Shown here one piece after another: positions 21,761 to 31,487 of a stretch of DNA of 64,000 nucleotides (position 1 is its first letter; every line of letters begins with the position of its first letter). Location of the stretch: positions 1,178,001 to 1,242,000 of the forward strand of contig OZ037915.1 in assembly GCA_964035575.1 (NCBI GenBank), given 5' to 3'. The DNA comes from Rhynchopus sp. YZ270_cl-10. Lineage: Eukaryota > Euglenozoa > Diplonemea > Diplonemida > Diplonemidae. Under the pieces are notes generated by a model that saw only the letters and a program-made list of their open reading frames with translations, was not told the DNA's origin and made no database searches. The position numbers were made by a program, and so were the translations under genes.

Positions 21761-21802
21761 AGTGGAGCACATCCTCAGGTGTGTCTACAGTAACTAATGC
21801 GT
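21761..21802 (+). repeat. AGTGGAGCACATCC-family dispersed repeat, copy 4
   Basis: AGTGGAGCACATCCTCAGGT, then GTGTCTACAGTAACTAATGC, followed by CGTTCAAAGCC. Confidence 0.6.
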
Positions 21803-22879
21803 CGTTCAAAGCCTACCCTTCAATCAGTGCACACTAACGCAACCAATATGGCTAAGAGGCGTAGGCAAGGTGTGGAGATCACACAGCGGAGGACGTGTAG
21901 TCACACTTATTTGCAAACCTGCAATAATATTATTCAGGATATGCCCTGCGGGACCCTTTTGTTCCCGCAGTGCAAAATGCCTTAACGACGTTGTGCAGCC
22001 CTACCTCGGTAGGCTGCTGTCGACGCAACAATAACAACAACCATACAAGACGCTCAAGCAAGCCACTGCACGCCAACCCAACACAAACGGTACAACCTGC
22101 CGAGCGAGCTGTACTCACGCTTTTTTTTCCTTGTCGGAAAAGTATTGCTATTTTTTTAAAACTATCTCACAGCGCCGAAGCACCGGTTTATTTAAACCCG
22201 GTGTGCACGATTTGTGTGTATCTGCGCGACCCAGTCATCTTATATGTTTGTTTTTACGTGTCTTGCACCCATCAGGTGTTCACGTCATCAACTTCATTTT
22301 TATTTATTTTTTTATACCTTTTTTAAAAGATGTAAAAGATGTGTCTGCAGGCTCATGGCCATCTTTTATACTTCCACCCCTATTTTTTTTATATATTTTT
22401 TTTACAGTGTGTTTCTTCGGGTGTGTATGTGGATGTGAGCGTGCGATGTTTATTGTGAGAAAAAAAGTCCTTTTTGTGGGAAATGAAGTAACAAAAAAGC
22501 CTTTTGTTGTGCATGTGTTCCCTTCTGGGGTGTTTCATCTTTTTGACGGTGTTTGGTGTGCATGCCTCCCGTTGTGGGACGACTGCACGCCCCCTCCCTC
22601 CCTCATCAAATGTACACAGTGACCACGTGACCGGGTAACATGCTAGGTAACATGCTTTTTGCATGAAATGCATTTCAAAGTAACATGCAAAACGCTGTTA
22701 TTTAACATGTTTCCCGGAGTACATGGTAATCGTGTATGTAAGGTCTGGGATCATTTTTTTTTGGCCTTTTCGTTCAATTATTCATTTCCCGCTTTTTTCT
22801 CTCTTTTCCCCCCTTTTTTTCTTCTTGAAAAAGTTTAACTTGTGCGAAATGTTTTGTTTGCTAGGGTCTTCCTTTTGAA

Positions 22880-22909
22880 GATATGTGCACAGAAAGGCAT
22901 GTGTTCATC
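22880..22909 (+). other. Conserved hairpin element, copy 9
   Basis: Stem ATGTGC/GCATGT (two G-U pairs), loop ACAGAAAG, TTCATC, then TTTCAAGTTTTCTC. The stem differs from the TGTGC copies but still pairs. Confidence 0.55.
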
Positions 22910-23462
22910 TTTCAAGTTTTCTCTCTTTTTAAAGCTTCTCAAAGCTGTCAAGAAGGATTGTGCATGCCCTGCAAGGCAGCCCATAATAAGTCGTTTTATT
23001 TTAAATATTTCTTCTTTTTCTGCTTGCCAAAAATATTTGTTGAAAACAGCGCCTTAAAGAAAAGATTACCGTCACTTCATAAGTTGATAGCGCAGCTTGC
23101 ACTCGTGGCAACTACACTAGCAACAGTTTTTCAAACTAACAATTATGCCCACTATTTTTTTCTCTCTCCGTGCCTATCGCTCGGTATCCAAACCAAGAGC
23201 ACTTCCCCTCTAAAAAAAAAAAACAAACCATGGTCAGAGTGGGTGACTTGCACTGCCAATTTTTTTTGTCAATTTTCTCCGCCCCTGGCAAAGAACGCCC
23301 TCCCTCCCCTCCACACACACCTCCTCCTCCCCACTTTTTTCTAAACAGAAATAGAAGAAGTAGTGTTCTCCCCCCGCCCTTAACATTTCTCCTCCTCTTC
23401 CTCCTCTTCCTCTCCCTCCCGACCCCAAAACCTAAAACCTACAGCCATTTACGTCTCAAAAC

Positions 23463-24518
23463 ATGGGGAGGTGGCTTGCGAAGGACGATGTCGTGAAGAC
23501 TGTTGCTGTTGTGGGCGGGACGCATGGCAATGAGGCGAACGGGGTGTACCTTGCGAAGTGGCTTGCCAAGCAGGACCTCTCGCATTACAACTATGAGCTG
23601 ACTGTCATTTCGCCTGCGAACCCTGAGGCGACGCGTCTGAACAGACGTTACAAGGACGTAGATCTGAACAGACAGTTCAGCCTCAAGGCGCTTGCGGAGA
23701 ATGCCTCTGGCTCTGCTGACTACGAGGCGAACCTGGCGCAGGAGATGAACGCACGCCTGGGTCCTAAGGAGGCAGAGGTGCCGAACTACGACCTCGTGAT
23801 CGACCTGCACAACACGACTGCACCGTGCGGTGCTGCCGTGATGTCGCACCATGAGGATGTGTACGTACGTGAGGTGGTCGGCTTCCTGCAGCACTACAAC
23901 GACACACAGCGCTGCAGGTTCGAGCCAGAGGACCCCATCGCTGTGTCTGCAGTGTGCTGGAAGGCAGGCGTCGATCCTGCGTTGGTGCCCTCCGTCGCAC
24001 GCAGCGGCTTCACCTTTGAAGTCGGCGCAGTGCCGTGGGGTGTGCTCGACCCTAAGACCTTCTTCGCAACGAAACACCTCCTTCTCGCAACGCTCGGCTA
24101 CATCCACGCGAAGAACGAATTCCTGCGCAGAGGGCCTGCAGAGTTTCCACGCATCACAAAGCAGATGACCGTCACACAGAGCGGGGTTGCTGCGTGCCCG
24201 GTGGGCTACCCGAGGGACAGCGAGGGTGAGATTGTGGGGTGCGTGCACGAGGGTGTGGCCGACTTTGCAGAGCTGACACAGGAGACTGCAGTGCTGAAGA
24301 CGTTTGACGGCTGTGTTGTGAAGTTCAAGGACACAGCAGCAGGCAAAGACGTGCTGGCGAAGGGCCTCACACGCCTGTGCCCGCTCTTCGTAAGCGAGGC
24401 TGCGTACGTCGAGTCGGACATTGCGTTCAACATCGCGCAAAGGTCAGACGTATCAGTCGACTTCTTAGACCCAGACTGCGTCAGAAGAGAATCACCTCCC
24501 CTGGTAGACTCCGCATAA
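23463..24518 (+). CDS. Aspartoacylase-family zinc amidohydrolase
   Basis: 351 aa. Zinc-site motifs are intact and, from memory of human aspartoacylase, in register with it: GGTHGNE gives His21 and Glu24, and IDLHNTT gives His116. The substrate-binding DLNRQF (Asn69-Arg70) is present, and FTFEVG (Glu186) fits the catalytic-base position. Expected reaction: zinc-dependent hydrolysis of N-acetyl-aspartate or another N-acyl amino acid to the free amino acid plus carboxylate; aspartoacylase and aminoacylase-3 cannot be separated by eye. No signal peptide or membrane helix, so cytosolic. Length is close to the usual 310-320 aa plus a C-terminal extension. Start: first ATG, 18 nt after a CCTACAG acceptor. 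Confidence 0.93.
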   Translation: MGRWLAKDDVVKTVAVVGGTHGNEANGVYLAKWLAKQDLSHYNYELTVISPANPEATRLNRRYKDVDLNRQFSLKALAENASGSADYEANLAQEMNARLGPKEAEVPNYDLVIDLHNTTAPCGAAVMSHHEDVYVREVVGFLQHYNDTQRCRFEPEDPIAVSAVCWKAGVDPALVPSVARSGFTFEVGAVPWGVLDPKTFFATKHLLLATLGYIHAKNEFLRRGPAEFPRITKQMTVTQSGVAACPVGYPRDSEGEIVGCVHEGVADFAELTQETAVLKTFDGCVVKFKDTAAGKDVLAKGLTRLCPLFVSEAAYVESDIAFNIAQRSDVSVDFLDPDCVRRESPPLVDSA

Positions 24519-24968
24519 GGCGCTAGCCGAAGCAAATGCAGGCTTAGTTTTGTGCATATGAGTGGATCAGGGGTTGAAGAATAAGTGCTCTGCCAGGGTC
24601 GGTGTGTCGGATTCGATGCTCAAACGAAACAACACAAAAGCCGTGGTGGACATCTCAGAGATTTTTGTTTTTTAAACGTAACAGCCCAGAACCTAGCTAC
24701 ACCTCTCTCCTGATCGACGGATCCTCGCATCGTTTTAGTGCTTTCCCACCAAACTCAACGGGTCTTTCTTCTACGAGCCCAAGAAGTGGTTCCAACCCAT
24801 GGTGACTGCCTTTGGTCAGGAGGCCTTTTGTCCGCTCCTCCACCCAGAAAATACTATGATAAAAAAGACACACCAACTCACCCCCTGCCTCTTTTGTATC
24901 TCCTCTTCCCACCTCCACCCCTCCACCCCCTACCACATACCACATACAGAGAGAGAGAGCATGTGACC
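24519..24968. other. Intergenic region with acceptor
   Basis: No gene recognised. A C/T-rich stretch ends in CCACATACAG (AG at 24948-24949), 19 nt upstream of the ATG at 24969. A short ATGTGA lies at 24961, a two-codon upstream frame. Confidence 0.5.
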
Positions 24969-26996
24969 ATGCGAAGCGATGCCTTTCTTGTGGAGAGGCT
25001 GTATGCTGCAGGTGAGAGCATCACGACAGTGCGGACGCTGCACGACTTTCTGATGCTAAACGGGCATGCGTGCGACCTTGTCACGTTGCGCCGTGCTGCG
25101 AACGCGGCACGCTACAAAGAGAGCGAGCTTGTGCACGGCGAGATGCTGCGGCAGATCCTGAAGCGCATGCGTGAGGGTGTGCCTGCTGTGTCACACTGCC
25201 AGGCAGAGGAGGTGTTTGTCGCACTCCTTGAGCGTGGCAAGGACAGGGGTGGTGTCGCTGCGTCGCTGCGTTCGGTGCTCACAGACTTCAACCTGCACAG
25301 CTCAGCCCTGCTCCCAGACGCCTCCCCACAGGGCTTCGAGGACGAGTCGACACGCGAGCAGTTCGTCGACATCGAAAAGTTCACACAGTTCTACACCCGC
25401 CTCGGGGACGACCACATTGCGGGCGACAGCCTTGTGGGCTACCGTGTCGCGCCCTCGGGAGGGCGGTACTCCATACGTGCAGGTGCACCACGCGAGTCGT
25501 TCCTGATGCCGGATGATGATCAAATGGACACCGAGGGGCCGAAGATGTCGTTTCTGAACCACATCCAGAACATTGCACAGAAGAAGCGTGCTGCAGACGG
25601 TGTGCAGGCAGACGAGCACGTCGCTAAGGTAGAGCTGCCACTGCCTGTGAAGGAGGCTGTCAAGGAGAAGAAGGACGACGTACAGCATGACGTGCCTGCC
25701 AGCCCTGAGCAGAACACGTTAGTGACGTCTTCCAAGGAGGCGGCGGAGGACAAGAAGGGCAGGGCTGTGTTACTCAACAGCGCGTGGCCCGCACGCAGGA
25801 AGCTGCCCGACGCAGAGAGCATGGCACACCAGCAGCATGCGGCAGAGGTGCCAGTGTTGGTGACTCTTGCGAACACAGGGTCGCCTCGCAAACAGCACGA
25901 AGCCAGCACGGCCTCTGCCCCAGATGTGCGCAGCAGCAAGTACCAGGAGCTGTTTGCCGTGCCGAAGGCACTCCCCCAGCAGAACGACACGCCGCACAGC
26001 AGCGCACGTGTGAAGGTTGCAAGGAGGCAGCCTGCAGCGGGCAGCGCGCTCCTCGCAGCGCTTGTGGACCAACGTGTTGTGCAGGCACAGCCCGAGGGCA
26101 GGGTGCATGCAGAAGGCTTCGTGCGCTCTCTGCGCGACACGCTGGCACTGCACCTCGACACAGGAGCAGGGGAGCGCACCTGGGAGAAGCGTACGCCCAA
26201 CCTCCTTCGAACGTCTGTGAAGGCCCACGGGTCCATGTTCAGGCAGCGCGACGCAGCACCAACGGAAATGTCCAGTGGGTGGTCGCCCGACAGAAGTGCC
26301 GCATCTGATGCCACCGACACCGACACTGATACCGACACCAGCAGCACTGCAAGTGCACCCCGTGCCAAGCAGAACGAGCAAGAGGGCATACACACACCAA
26401 GCAACGCTTCGACGTGCTCCACAGGGCTTTCGGAGCTGCACTTTGCACTCTCTGCCATCGAGGCCCATCCGTTGCATGGGAAGGTGCACGCAAAGCTTGA
26501 ACCACGTGCAGCGAAGCCGGAGACAACCACGCAGCAGACAAATCCAAAGGACTCGGGGCTGCGCTCGTTGCAGGAACGGACATCGCTGAAGGAGAAGCAC
26601 ACACGGCGCCACATTGACAAGCCGCACGTCCGGCAAGTGACGCCTGTCAACTCTGTTGCAAAGTGGAAGCAACTCACCCGGAACAGGATGAAGTCGATGC
26701 TGTCGCAGATGCAGCCTCCAGTTAGCTTCCTCGTAGGCCACCTAGGGCAGTGTTGGGGCAGTGGCGATGCCTCACCTCGATATCGTGAAGACCTTGCTGC
26801 CATTGCAGGCACAGTGCCTGCAGTCATCGGCAAAGCAGGCCCACGCGCAACGCGCACCCACACCTCGATGCGCCCCTTGCATTGGTCCAGCAAACAGCAC
26901 CAAAAGAAAGTCTCAGTCGGAGGGCGGAAACGACGGCCCAGCTCCAGGCAACCTCCCCCTTTGCAAGCCGTGCCGGCACCCTCCTCCGTGCTATAA
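24969..26996 (+). CDS. Large low-complexity protein of unknown function
   Basis: 675 aa from the ATG at 24969. Residues 1-190 look folded and mostly helical (AFLVERLYAAGESITTVRTL, then RRAANAARYKESELVHGEML and LRSVLTDFNLHSSALLPDAS); EDESTREQFVDIEKFTQFYTRL slightly resembles an EF-hand-like helix pair but lacks a clear calcium loop. The rest is Ala/Ser/Gln-rich and probably disordered, with a short Asp-Thr repeat (DTDTDTDT) near 455 and a basic C-terminus (SVGGRKRRPSSRQ). No membrane helix or signal peptide. Codon use matches the neighbouring host genes, which is the main evidence that it is real. I recognise no family. Confidence 0.7.
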   Translation: MRSDAFLVERLYAAGESITTVRTLHDFLMLNGHACDLVTLRRAANAARYKESELVHGEMLRQILKRMREGVPAVSHCQAEEVFVALLERGKDRGGVAASLRSVLTDFNLHSSALLPDASPQGFEDESTREQFVDIEKFTQFYTRLGDDHIAGDSLVGYRVAPSGGRYSIRAGAPRESFLMPDDDQMDTEGPKMSFLNHIQNIAQKKRAADGVQADEHVAKVELPLPVKEAVKEKKDDVQHDVPASPEQNTLVTSSKEAAEDKKGRAVLLNSAWPARRKLPDAESMAHQQHAAEVPVLVTLANTGSPRKQHEASTASAPDVRSSKYQELFAVPKALPQQNDTPHSSARVKVARRQPAAGSALLAALVDQRVVQAQPEGRVHAEGFVRSLRDTLALHLDTGAGERTWEKRTPNLLRTSVKAHGSMFRQRDAAPTEMSSGWSPDRSAASDATDTDTDTDTSSTASAPRAKQNEQEGIHTPSNASTCSTGLSELHFALSAIEAHPLHGKVHAKLEPRAAKPETTTQQTNPKDSGLRSLQERTSLKEKHTRRHIDKPHVRQVTPVNSVAKWKQLTRNRMKSMLSQMQPPVSFLVGHLGQCWGSGDASPRYREDLAAIAGTVPAVIGKAGPRATRTHTSMRPLHWSSKQHQKKVSVGGRKRRPSSRQPPPLQAVPAPSSVL

Positions 26997-27122
26997 CCCC
27001 CACCTCCACCCCCAGAATCTCGTTAACACGTGATCCTTTTAAAATGCCCAACCAAATCCCACAAACCAATCCCCACCCATGACCCACGTTTTGTACTCAC
27101 CGAGATTACCCATCATCGAAGT

Positions 27123-27560
27123 TCATGCGTTTCCCGAGCTGTGGTCCTTCGATCCCTTCCTGTCACTGGGGAATTTCCCTTGTGGTGCAAACCCGATGGT
27201 GTCTGCCGACACCATCCAACTGCAGAGAAGGTCCCAGGCCTCCTCCAGTACGTAACCGCCTGCCTTGTCGAGGTAGCGGGTGACGAGCTTCCTCTCGATG
27301 AGGTGTTGGAGTGCTGGCAGGTTGAGGAATATCTGCTCAGCCCAGAGGGTGACGTCGTCAGCGTAGAGTAGATCATCGTTGCAGATGGTCGGGGGTGATG
27401 GTTGACTGTGGCTGCTGTCGTCTTGTGCCATCCTGGTGAGCTCCCGGGGAGTAGTAGCAGTCGGAACGGAGGGAGAAGGCGACGATTCCTTCTTTGCTTT
27501 GAGCGTTTTTAGCTCATCCTTCAGGCGCCTCGAGCGTTCTTCGGCGGCGTCCTTCTGCAT
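27123..27560 (-). CDS. Doubtful minus-strand gene or element remnant
   Basis: 145 aa from the minus-strand ATG at 27558-27560. The N-terminal 25 residues form a charged helix (AAEERSRRLKDELKTLKAKK), followed by a Ser/Pro linker, then NDDLLYADDVTLWAEQIFLN, which contains a YADD that superficially resembles a reverse-transcriptase active site but lacks the expected neighbours. The 3' end overlaps the short dispersed repeat also found at 11057-11135. If real, it would be the only host gene on the minus strand, head-to-head with the ankyrin gene 72 bp away. It could instead be an old retroelement piece. Confidence 0.35.
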   Translation of the reverse strand: MQKDAAEERSRRLKDELKTLKAKKESSPSPSVPTATTPRELTRMAQDDSSHSQPSPPTICNDDLLYADDVTLWAEQIFLNLPALQHLIERKLVTRYLDKAGGYVLEEAWDLLCSWMVSADTIGFAPQGKFPSDRKGSKDHSSGNA

Positions 27561-27632
27561 CGTTTTTTGAGTGTTATGGCTCAACACACAACCCACAACA
27601 CACAACCCCGACAGGAAAGGAAGGCGCAAGAA

Positions 27633-28055
27633 ATGATGAGGTCAATTCTTCTCGCGTGCGTGGTGCTGATGGCGGTGGCGGACAAGGGGACGAACACACA
27701 CTTGTGGAGCGACACTGAGACCACCACCCAGCTCTGGCGTCTGTGCTCTTCAGGCTCTGTCCAGGAGCTTGCGGCGATGATCGAAGACCAGCCGGATGTG
27801 GTGCACATCCGTGCCAGCGATGGGCGTGGTCCTCTGTGGTGGGCCATTGAGAACAAGCAGGACGGGATCACCAAGCTTCTCCTCGAGCATGGTGCCAACC
27901 CCGAGGAACGTGACGTCGATGGCAAGAAGGCCGAAGAACTTACCGACGGGCCCAGTCTGACGCAGTGGGCGAAGGAGCTTCTCGCACAGAAGACGCGCGA
28001 GCTGGAAGAAATGGACGGTGCAGCTGATGAAGAGGACTACGGCTACGACGACTAA
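27633..28055 (+). CDS. Small secreted or ER-lumen ankyrin-repeat protein
   Basis: 140 aa from the first of two adjacent ATGs, 20 nt after a CCCCGACAG acceptor (AG 27612-27613). MRSILLACVVLMAVA is a signal peptide. About two ankyrin repeats follow: TTQLWRLCSSGSVQELAAMI, then DGRGPLWWAIENKQDGITKL with LLEHGANPEERDVDGKKA. The C-terminus is strongly acidic (EEMDGAADEEDYGYDD). Ankyrin repeats bind protein partners. A signal peptide joined to ankyrin repeats is unusual because most ankyrin proteins are cytosolic, but the combination occurs in protists and plants. Partner unknown. Confidence 0.82.
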   Translation: MMRSILLACVVLMAVADKGTNTHLWSDTETTTQLWRLCSSGSVQELAAMIEDQPDVVHIRASDGRGPLWWAIENKQDGITKLLLEHGANPEERDVDGKKAEELTDGPSLTQWAKELLAQKTRELEEMDGAADEEDYGYDD

Positions 28056-29374
28056 GCATCCCAAGAAAAAACAAAAAAAAAAAAACAAAACAACAAAAAG
28101 CAAACACAAAAAAAGAATAAACGATGTCCTAAACGTGCTCCCCCCCAACGTGGCTGAACAATTCGATGTTCTATGTGATCTTCAGGCATTGCCGATTGCC
28201 CAATGTTCAAGCAAAACCAAAGTTTTCAAAAAAAAAAAAAAAGAAAAAAGAAGAAAAAAATGAGATTATGTATTGTTTGTGTCGGATATTCGCTCACAAA
28301 GGTCCAGTCTTGTCTTTTGTTGGGTTCCATTTTGTTCTCTTCGATAGCGTGTCTGTGACTGCCCCGAGTTACAAATGCTATGCGAAATGAGGGGTGCTAT
28401 TTCAGTAAAAAAAATACTCAAACAATTCTGAACTGCAGCCGGATCCGCGCAAACCACAAGCAAAATAAAAATGAAAACACAATATCCCAGCCTTTGAATG
28501 ACATTGTGCACAGAGCCTGTCTTTTTTGACATGGAATCTCAATACCGCTAAAACAAAACAAAACAAAACAAGAAACAAAATAAATTCAACCAACTATTCC
28601 AGGGGGTTGACACCTAACAAAGTTCTGTTGATCAACAGAACTTTTTTGAAACTCCAAATCCTGGCAGTGGAGCTGAACTATTCTTCAAAAAAAAAACAAA
28701 GAAAAAAGAAGGAGGAACACGAAACTAAAACACAAAGATCTTTCCACATACCGTAAACCAAAAAATACTGGCCGTATCAAATATGGAACCAAAATATTCT
28801 GGGATGTAAAATAACTGGAACTTTTCGGATTGTCGCAACTTTGGGTGATCTAGGATCGTCTCCGTGAGACACGTAACAGGCTGTGAGAGCTTACTGAGAG
28901 CTAGTGAAAAAATCTCTCCCCGTTCCTGACCGTGTGGGTGTAGTGCACAACAATGGAAGGACACTCTTGTTTTTTGGTCCGTTCTCTGGAGGTGGGTGGG
29001 GGTACCCTAACTTAGTAAGGTACAGTACATGCACGCAGGAGGCTCTCCCAGCAAAAACTCAAAAAAATCCTCCCAAAAAACCAAAAACCAGTGGCCCAGA
29101 AAACCCCTGGCTAAAGTCTGGAACGTAAAATAACTGGAACTTTTGGCCAAATTTGGAACTTGGAACAGCCCAGTATTTTTTGGTTTGCAGCAATTTCAAG
29201 ACTCAATTGATTTCCACCTCTGTACAATGTATGCAACACACATGCTTCGTGCCTTCACGATCCTCTGTCCAACTTGATTAAGAACAACCTGCCCAACTCG
29301 ATGAACCACCTGTACCGACTGCTGTGCAGTTGCGCCGTCATCGTCAAGCCATTCCTCCAAGTCACCTCATACCT
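28056..29374. other. Gene-poor spacer
   Basis: A-rich 3' flank of the ankyrin gene, a perfect 24-bp palindrome at 28620-28643 (AAGTTCTGTTGA and its mirror) followed by Ts, and the TIR element at 28755-29186. Around 29,200-29,375 a short frame (LSNLIKNNLPNSMNHLYRLL) has gene-like composition; it may be the end of a lost gene but is too short to name. Confidence 0.4.
28755..29186. mobile_element. 432-bp non-autonomous TIR element
   Basis: AAACCAAAAAATACTGG at 28755-28771 is exactly mirrored at 29170-29186. Inside, GTAAAATAACTGGAACTTTT occurs twice in direct orientation. No coding capacity and no obvious target-site duplication. Confidence 0.65.
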
Positions 29375-29493
29375 CTCCACAGCTCCACAGCTCCACAGCT
29401 CCACAGCTCCACAGCTCCACAGCTCCACAGCTCCACAGCTCCACAGCTCCACAGCTCCACAGCTCCACAGCTCCACAGCTCCACAGCTCCACA
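29375..29493 (+). repeat. Microsatellite of CAGCTCCA, about 14 copies
   Basis: Perfect 8-mer array followed directly by an A20 run. Open frames across it are artefacts. Confidence 0.95.
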
Positions 29494-30840
29494 GAAAAAA
29501 AAAAAAAAAAAAAAGCAGTGTCACCCACTGGGGACCACTTTTTTACAGGGGACCACTTTTTTACACATAAGGGAAAACAAACTTTCGGTCTGCGTGCGCG
29601 TCCTGCGTGCCTGGGTTTTTTTGAGATTTTCAAAAAAAAAGTTTTTTCTGTGGAAATGCGAATACCGACCCCCCTGTTACCCCCATCTCCCCGAAAAAAA
29701 TCCTAAAAAACCTTAGTTTTTTAGTCTTTACTATAGAGATGTGCGCCACCCACACCACACACACTACACACCCACACACAGCACACCCACACACACCCAC
29801 ACACACACACACACACCCCCTCACCACCAGGGGGATTTGACCAAAAAATCGATTTTTTTAAATAAATAGTTGCTCATCCAAAAGTGAATTTTTTGGGCTT
29901 AACGTGTTGTTTGGGGGCATTGAGGCCCAAAAAAAAAATTTAAGACAGTCCTGTTCAAAAAATGGACTGCCAAATGACATGTGGCATTCGGCCAAAAAGC
30001 AGCTTTTTTGGTCATTTTTACCTTGTAAAACATGACACTTGTGGCATGCTTCCCAGTACACAAAAGTGTATTGAAAAACCTGAAAAAACACATGTAATAT
30101 GTGATGGTCAAAAGTGCAAGATTCCTTCGTTAATGAACTTTTTGAGTACCAGTTATACCTGGGGAATATGGTCAGATCACTCTTCAGACCAGCTGGAGTT
30201 TACCACAAAAACACCACTTTTTACAGGCCACTTTTAAAGCAGTTCATGAAGGCATGAGTGAGGTTTTTTTGTACACGTTACCGTGAGCGGGCGCGCGAAG
30301 CGCGCACGCGAACGCCCCGCGGGAAGCGAATAGCTGACCGCCTGCCCAGTGTGTGAGGTCCATACAAAAAAAACCACCTGTAAAAAAAGGTGAGGTCCTC
30401 CTCATGTTTCCATGGAAGTGTCACACAAGAGCGACAGGTTTTTTAGCCCGTCACCAAATTTTCCCATGGAGAGCAATCGGCTCGCGCAATCAAAAGAAGG
30501 CAGAGAAAAGAAGAAAAGAAAAAAGTTGGGTACCGTGCGCCTGCAGCGCTACCTGTTCCCTACCCTTTACAGGGGACCATTTTTTTAGGTATCTAGGGTG
30601 CACAGGGTGCTTCAAAACCCACTGCACGAAACCCTCCCGAAACCCCCCGGAACTGGATTTTGAAAAGGTGCACAGGGTGCTTTTAGCCCCCGAGAAAGGG
30701 TGCACAGGGTGCCTTTTTGGGTATGGAAAAAGGGTGCACAGGGTGCCCTTGAGATTGGCACCCTATGACTTTACACAGGCAAAACTTTTTTTTTTTACTT
30801 GAAAACTTTTCACCAGGGCTTTCAGTACACAGTTTTCACA
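29494..30840. other. Mixed short repeats, no gene
   Basis: GGGGACCACTTTTTTACA units at 29530-29570; a 60-bp block (GGGAAAACAAACTTTCGGTC) that recurs inverted just before LINE copy 2 at 49.6 kb; CACACACACC repeats near 29760-29820; a GAGCGGGCGCGCGAAGCGCG hairpin near 30287; the GGGTACCGTGCGCCTGCAGC block near 30530; and five GGTGCACAGGGTGC units at 30595-30760. Confidence 0.5.
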
Positions 30841-30848
30841 GAAAACAT

Positions 30849-30937
30849 AGTATACACAGTATACACAGTATACACAGTATACACAGTATACACCAGTATT
30901 CACAGTATACACAGTATACACAGTATACACAGTACAG
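30849..30937 (+). repeat. Microsatellite of AGTATACAC
   Basis: About nine imperfect copies of a 9-mer with a palindromic GTATAC core. Confidence 0.85.
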
Positions 30938-30949
30938 TACAGCTGGGGT

Positions 30950-31487
30950 TCATTTTTTTTTACAAGGGGTTCATTTTTTTTTACAAGGGGTTCATTTTTT
31001 TTTACAAGGGGTTCATTTTTTTTTACAAGGGGTTCATTTTTTTTTACAAGGGGTTCATTTTTTTTTACAAGGGGTTCATTTTTTTTTACAAGGGGTTCAT
31101 TTTTTTTTACAAGGGGTTCATTTTTTTTTACAAGGGGTTCATTTTTTTTTACAAGGGGTTCATTTTTTTTTACAAGGGGTTCATTTTTTTTTACAAGGGG
31201 TTCATTTTTTTTTACAAGGGGTTCATTTTTTTTTTACAAGGGGTTCATTTTTTTTTACAAGGGGTTCATTTTTTTTTACAAGGGGTTCATTTTTTTTTAC
31301 AAGGGGTTCATTTTTTTTTACAAGGGGTTCATTTTTTTTTTACAAGGGGTTCATTTTTTTTTACAGGGGTTCATTTTTTTTTACAGGGGTTCATTTTTTT
31401 TTACAGGGGTTCATTTTTTTTTACAGGGGTTCATTTTTTTTTACAGGGGTTCATTTTTTTTTACAGGGGTTCATTTTTTTTTACACA
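30950..31487 (+). repeat. 21-22-bp minisatellite, about 25 copies
   Basis: Unit ACAAGGGGTTCATTTTTTTT plus one or two T, changing to ACAGGGGTTCATTTTTTTT in the last seven copies. Some units have an extra T, which shifts frame. The CAGGGGnnCATTTTTT core also occurs as CAGGGGACCATTTTTT before LINE copies 1 and 3. Confidence 0.95.

Larger units (their letters stand above)
19709..23462. other. Gene-poor spacer with small repeats
   Basis: No protein gene is supported. It contains hairpin copies 6-9, AGTGGAGCACATCC copy 4 (21761), the fold-back at 21566-21675, and short hairpins at about 21943-21973 (CTGCGGGA/TTCCCGCAG) and 22177-22206 (GCACCGG/CCGGTG). The final 70 bases are C/T-rich and end in ACAG (AG 23443-23444), a likely acceptor for the next gene. 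Confidence 0.5.

Noticed and set aside
30950-31487. CRISPR-like array
   Set aside because: Units are directly contiguous with no unique spacers, and the organism is eukaryotic; it is a minisatellite.
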